Assembly (NCBI GenBank): GCA_028277295.1 | Contig: JANQGN010000480.1 | Coordinates: forward strand, 1 to 6,676 | DNA length: 6,676 nt | Source of the DNA: Rhodospira sp. | Lineage (GTDB): Bacteria > Pseudomonadota > Alphaproteobacteria > Rhodospirillales > Rhodospirillaceae | Direction: 5' to 3' | In this document: positions 4,949 through 6,676 of the stretch, one piece after another | How positions within the stretch are numbered: position 1 is the stretch's first letter | Layout of the letters: every line of letters begins with the position of its first letter | Program-made: the position numbers and the translations under genes | Notes under the pieces: generated by a model | Databases searched by the model: none | What the model was told of the DNA's origin: nothing | The model's input: the letters and a program-made list of their open reading frames with translations, nothing else

Positions 4949-5487
4949 ATGCCCACGCCAACCCTGTTCGAACAGGCCAGCCGCGTCGACACCCTCGAAA
5001 CCGCCTGGGCGCGCGTGCGGGCCAACGCTGGCGCCGCCGGGGCCGACGGCCTCACCATTCGCGAGTGGGAGCACAGCAGCGCCGTGCGCCTGCTGGCGCT
5101 CAGCCGCGCGGTGCACGACGGCTCCTACCGGCCCGGCCCCATCCGGCGGGTGGATATTCCCAAGCCCAATGGTGGCGTGCGCACGCTGGCCATTCCCACG
5201 GTCACCGACAGGGTCGTGCAAACGGCGGTGACCCTGATGCTCACGCCGTCCCTGGACGAGACCTTCGAGGACGAGAGCTTCGCCTATCGCCCCGGCCGCT
5301 CTGTCCGCATGGCGGTCGACCGGATCGCCCGGTGTCATGCCGAGGGCTATCGATGGGTTGTTGACGGCGATATCGAACACTTTTTTGATACCGTGCCGCA
5401 CGATCGCCTCATCACGCTGGTCGAGGGGGCCGTCGATGACGCCGGCTAGCGATCGCTGATCGAACAGTGGCTGGAATCGGCGGGCGG
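4949..5487 (+). pseudogene. RT domain of an RT-Cas1-type protein, stop-interrupted and truncated
   Basis: RT-Cas1 proteins let some type III CRISPR systems acquire spacers from RNA. From the ATG at 4949 (GGGAG 8 nt upstream) there are 166 residues to a TAG at 5447. The start resembles the RT-Cas1 family: LFEQASRVDTLETAWARVRA. Next come IRRVDIPKPNGGVRTLAIPT (RT motifs 1-2, residues 66-84), SFAYRPGRS (110-118), and VVDGDIEHFFDTVPHDRL (137-154), which holds the first catalytic aspartate, probably D141. Past the stop the same frame continues in family style (RSLIEQWLESAG) to about 5487 and then loses similarity. The YADD box, thumb and Cas1 domain are absent, so it is inactive. It could be a retroelement RT, but the neighbouring CRISPR array, cas6 and Cas2-like tail favour RT-Cas1. 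Confidence 0.8.
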
Positions 5488-5609
5488 CGGCGGAGATGGA
5501 CCCGGAGGACTCGTTTCGCCTCTATGCCGTCGGCGCCAGCGGGCAACCCCACTGCTGGGTCCAGGGTGGCGCGCCCCTGGCGGAAAACCAGGCGTTCTGG
5601 CTGGTGTGA
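5478..5609 (+). pseudogene. cas2: Cas2 C-terminal fragment joined to the RT remnant
   Basis: In the frame one base on from RT, the translation reads RRAAAEMDPEDSFRLYAVGA, then SGQPHCWVQGG, APLAENQAFWLV and a stop at 5607-5609. Cas2 proteins end with just this kind of segment: a helix, a D-S-x-R-[LV]-Y-x-[VLP] strand, a short cysteine-containing turn, a G-G, and a final [FW]-x-V strand. Cas2 with Cas1 forms the spacer-integrase complex. Only about 43 residues of a usual 85-100 remain. The N-terminal part and all of Cas1 are missing. The junction with RT lies at a GGCGG-rich spot, 5478-5492, and the ATG at 5496 is internal to the fragment. Identification is by motif pattern only and the segment is short. 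Confidence 0.6.
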
Positions 5610-5713
5610 CGGCCGTGGGTCGCGCCCCTTCGGCTCGCCAACCCCGCCCAAACCGTCCTGAGAGTCCGATTCAAAACTCCGTGAGCCATATCAGGCCCTT
5701 GCGAGGAGGCGGG
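5610..5713. other. Non-coding gap between the Cas2 fragment and IS5 remnant
   Basis: No gene is seen. The stretch GAGAGTCCGATTCAAAA near 5660-5677 has the look of an IS5-family terminal sequence and lies on the expected side of the transposase remnant, but no matching inverted copy was found at the other side. Confidence 0.3.
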
Positions 5714-5803
5714 TCACGCGCCGGATGTGGGCGATGAACGGCCACGCTTCGGTGCCGGCAGCGGCGGCGCAATCAAAGCCCATTCCGCATCGGCCGTGTC
5801 ATT
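5714..5803 (-). pseudogene. IS5-family transposase remnant
   Basis: On the minus strand, from 5803, the translation is NDTADAEWALIAPPLPAPKR then GRSSPTSGA and a stop. The pattern DAEWxLIxPxLPxPKRGR is the well-known N-terminal signature of IS5-family transposases. In an overlapping frame the same DNA reads EAWPFIAHIRRVTRLLARA with a stop near 5698, which has the flavour of an IS5 transposase C-terminus. An internal deletion that joined front to back is therefore possible. In either case only a scrap of the roughly 250-280-residue enzyme remains and it cannot function. No start codon or ribosome site was looked for beyond 5803, since the upstream sequence shows no continuation of the family. 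Confidence 0.5.
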
Positions 5804-5859
5804 TGCGGAACGCCGGCCCGCCCGCTTGCTGGATGGCGATCGCTTCCGGAGTCCGGATG

Positions 5860-6153
5860 CTACCGGTCCAGGGCGCGGCGCACCGCGTCCGGTTCACGCT
5901 CCATAATGCGCAGCAGTACCCGCGCCGCACCGCTGGGCGAGCGCTGGCCCTGTTCCCATTTTCGGACCGTGGACAGCGACACGGACAAGGTCCTGGCGAA
6001 GGCGGGCTGGCTCATGCCCAGGCGCGCGCGAATCGCGGTCACGTCCGCCCGCTCGGCCTCAATCACCGTTTTCCGTGCCCGGGTTGTATCGCCCTGGCCG
6101 TAGGCAATGGCGTCTTCCAACCCTTCGCGGATTGCCTCGAAAGCCTTGGTCAT
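5860..6153 (-). CDS. Xre-family antitoxin, second TA pair
   Basis: This is a 97-residue helix-turn-helix antitoxin. The N-terminal 35 residues (MTKAFEAIREGLEDAIAYGQ onward) form the linker and toxin-binding part typical of the group. Residues 37-92 are the DNA-binding domain: VTAIRARLGMSQPAFARTL with recognition helix SLSTVRKWEQGQ and the trailing RSPSGAARVLLRIMEREP. Its ATG overlaps the toxin TGA (ATGA at 6153-6150), the usual coupling in toxin-first pairs. It should repress the operon through the inverted repeats at 6515-6531. It is clearly different in sequence from the antitoxin at 2227-2550, so the two pairs are separate acquisitions rather than duplicates. The protein is complete. The substitution of HigA-, NadS- or other names is a matter of subfamily that cannot be settled by eye. 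Confidence 0.88.
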   Translation of the reverse strand: MTKAFEAIREGLEDAIAYGQGDTTRARKTVIEAERADVTAIRARLGMSQPAFARTLSVSLSTVRKWEQGQRSPSGAARVLLRIMEREPDAVRRALDR

Positions 6154-6503
6154 GGTCGTTTCCCATACGTGTCAACGAGCGCCTGAACCAGGGCCGCCAG
6201 GTCATTGCGTTCGGCGCGGGACAGGGTGTCCTTCTCGTTCTTGGCGAAGACGGTCAACAGGAACAACGGAATGGCTTCGTTCCGGTAATAGTAGATCACC
6301 CGCGCCCCACCGCTCTTGCCTCGCCCTTGCAGGGCCACCCGCACCTTGCGAACCCCGCCAGTTCCGCGCATCACCGCGCCACACTCGGGGTCCGCCGCGA
6401 GCATCGTTTTCAGCGCGTCCCGGTCATTCTCGTCCATCAGGGCCGTCGCCCGGGCGATGAAGGCGCGCGTCTCGACGATGGTCACCAGCGGGCCACGTTG
6501 CAT
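6150..6503 (-). CDS. RelE-superfamily toxin, second TA pair
   Basis: This is a predicted RelE/HigB-like toxin of 117 residues from the ATG at 6503. The body TIVETRAFIARATALM, then VRKVRVALQGRGKSGGARVI, YYYRNE and PLFLLTVFAKNEKDTLSRAE is a standard RelE-type fold signature: GxGKSGGxRVIYY followed by a hydrophobic strand and FAKNEK. Relatives inhibit translation by cutting mRNA at the ribosome. The frame is open up to 6608, but those extra codons cross the promoter. The ATG at 6503 lies only about 1-2 nt after the start of transcription predicted from the promoter at 6511-6539, which suggests a leaderless message; a GTG at 6485 is the alternative. It is complete and coupled to the antitoxin. 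Confidence 0.86.
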   Translation of the reverse strand: MQRGPLVTIVETRAFIARATALMDENDRDALKTMLAADPECGAVMRGTGGVRKVRVALQGRGKSGGARVIYYYRNEAIPLFLLTVFAKNEKDTLSRAERNDLAALVQALVDTYGKRP

Positions 6504-6510
6504 CGTCAAT

Positions 6511-6539
6511 GCATAACCCTTTGGGTTACCCTTTCGCAA
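6511..6539 (-). promoter_or_regulatory. Promoter with nested operator of the second TA operon
   Basis: On the minus strand TTGCGA (6539-6534) and TTATGC (6516-6511) are 17 bp apart. Between them, 6515-6531 contains two overlapping inverted repeats: AACCC-TTT-GGGTT (6515-6527) and GGGT-T-ACCC (6523-6531). Operators that sit between -35 and -10 are common for self-regulated TA operons, and the antitoxin here has a helix-turn-helix. The predicted transcript start is at about 6504. Confidence 0.6.
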
Positions 6540-6614
6540 GCCCGGCACCAGGCCGAGGCCGAACGCGGCGCGCGGATCAGCGCCGAAGTCCAGCCGGCGG
6601 CGTGACACTCACGA

Positions 6615-6675
6615 TCACGCCTCCATGGTCGTTTCCTCCTCCCAGGCGGTTTCCACCTGGGATGTGGCGGGTATA
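6615..6675 (-). CDS. Possible 3' end of a further minus-strand gene (edge)
   Basis: The frame is open from the window edge to a TGA at 6617-6615 and ends SQVETAWEEETTMEA. The acidic tail and position upstream of a TA operon would suit a small antitoxin, but 20 codons are too few to identify. The same stretch holds an inverted repeat, TCCCAGG (6640-6646) with CCTGGGA (6656-6662). Confidence 0.2.
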   Translation of the reverse strand, partial: IPATSQVETAWEEETTMEA

Positions 6676-6676
6676 G

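Noticed and set aside
4635..5231. 198-codon plus-strand frame overlapping the RT start
   Set aside because: It is a shifted reading of the leader and the RT gene with no recognisable motif; RT has clear motifs and a ribosome site.
6640..6662. Terminator at the inverted repeat TCCCAGG/CCTGGGA
   Set aside because: The 7-bp stem has a 9-nt loop and no T-run on either side, so termination is not supported.

Overview
This window is GC-rich DNA with alphaproteobacterial character, possibly Rhodospirillales-like judging by protein flavour. It reads as an accessory island in decay: mobile-element genes, toxin-antitoxin (TA) cassettes and the remains of a CRISPR-Cas locus, with no housekeeping genes. 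The organism assignment is inference; all other statements come from reading translations and repeats by eye, without database searches.

Left part (1-1480): the 3' end of an IS3-family transposase gene is cut by the window edge. It is followed by an IS4-family element (about 269-1420) with a readable DDE/YREK transposase and a candidate 10-bp target duplication. The transposase reading frame appears disturbed near both ends.

Middle-left (1480-3251): about 300 bp hold no recognisable gene. Next comes a broken RES-Xre TA pair on the + strand (antitoxin 1782-2025, toxin 2026-2222, several frameshifts). An apparently complete RelE/HigB-like toxin with a HigA-like antitoxin follows on the - strand (2227-2917), with its own promoter-like sequence. 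A frameshifted Phd/YefM-type antitoxin remnant (3043-3251) abuts the end of cas6 in an ATGA overlap.

CRISPR part (3248-5609): an intact cas6 lies on the - strand. Upstream of it, transcribed in the same direction, is a minimal CRISPR array: two 36-nt repeats (4490-4525 and 4561-4596), one 35-nt spacer, and a degraded third repeat at about 4329-4364. The repeat contains a stem-loop whose base sits exactly 8 nt before the repeat end, giving a conventional Cas6-type handle ACTGAAAC. On the other side of a roughly 350-bp leader/intergenic region, divergently on +, is a reverse-transcriptase gene of the RT-Cas1 type. It is interrupted by a stop codon and then joined, out of frame, to what looks like the last ~40 residues of Cas2. 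The rest of RT, all of Cas1 and the front of Cas2 are missing, as if removed by one deletion. No effector genes are visible.

Right part (5610-6676): a short IS5-family transposase remnant (-), then a second RelE-type toxin with an Xre antitoxin (5860-6503, -). Its promoter carries nested inverted repeats between the -35 and -10 hexamers. The last 60 bp may hold the end of another - strand gene.

Taken together, crRNA processing (array plus Cas6) looks preserved while spacer acquisition (RT-Cas1-Cas2) is dead. The remnant is flanked by two apparently intact TA modules that could stabilise the segment.
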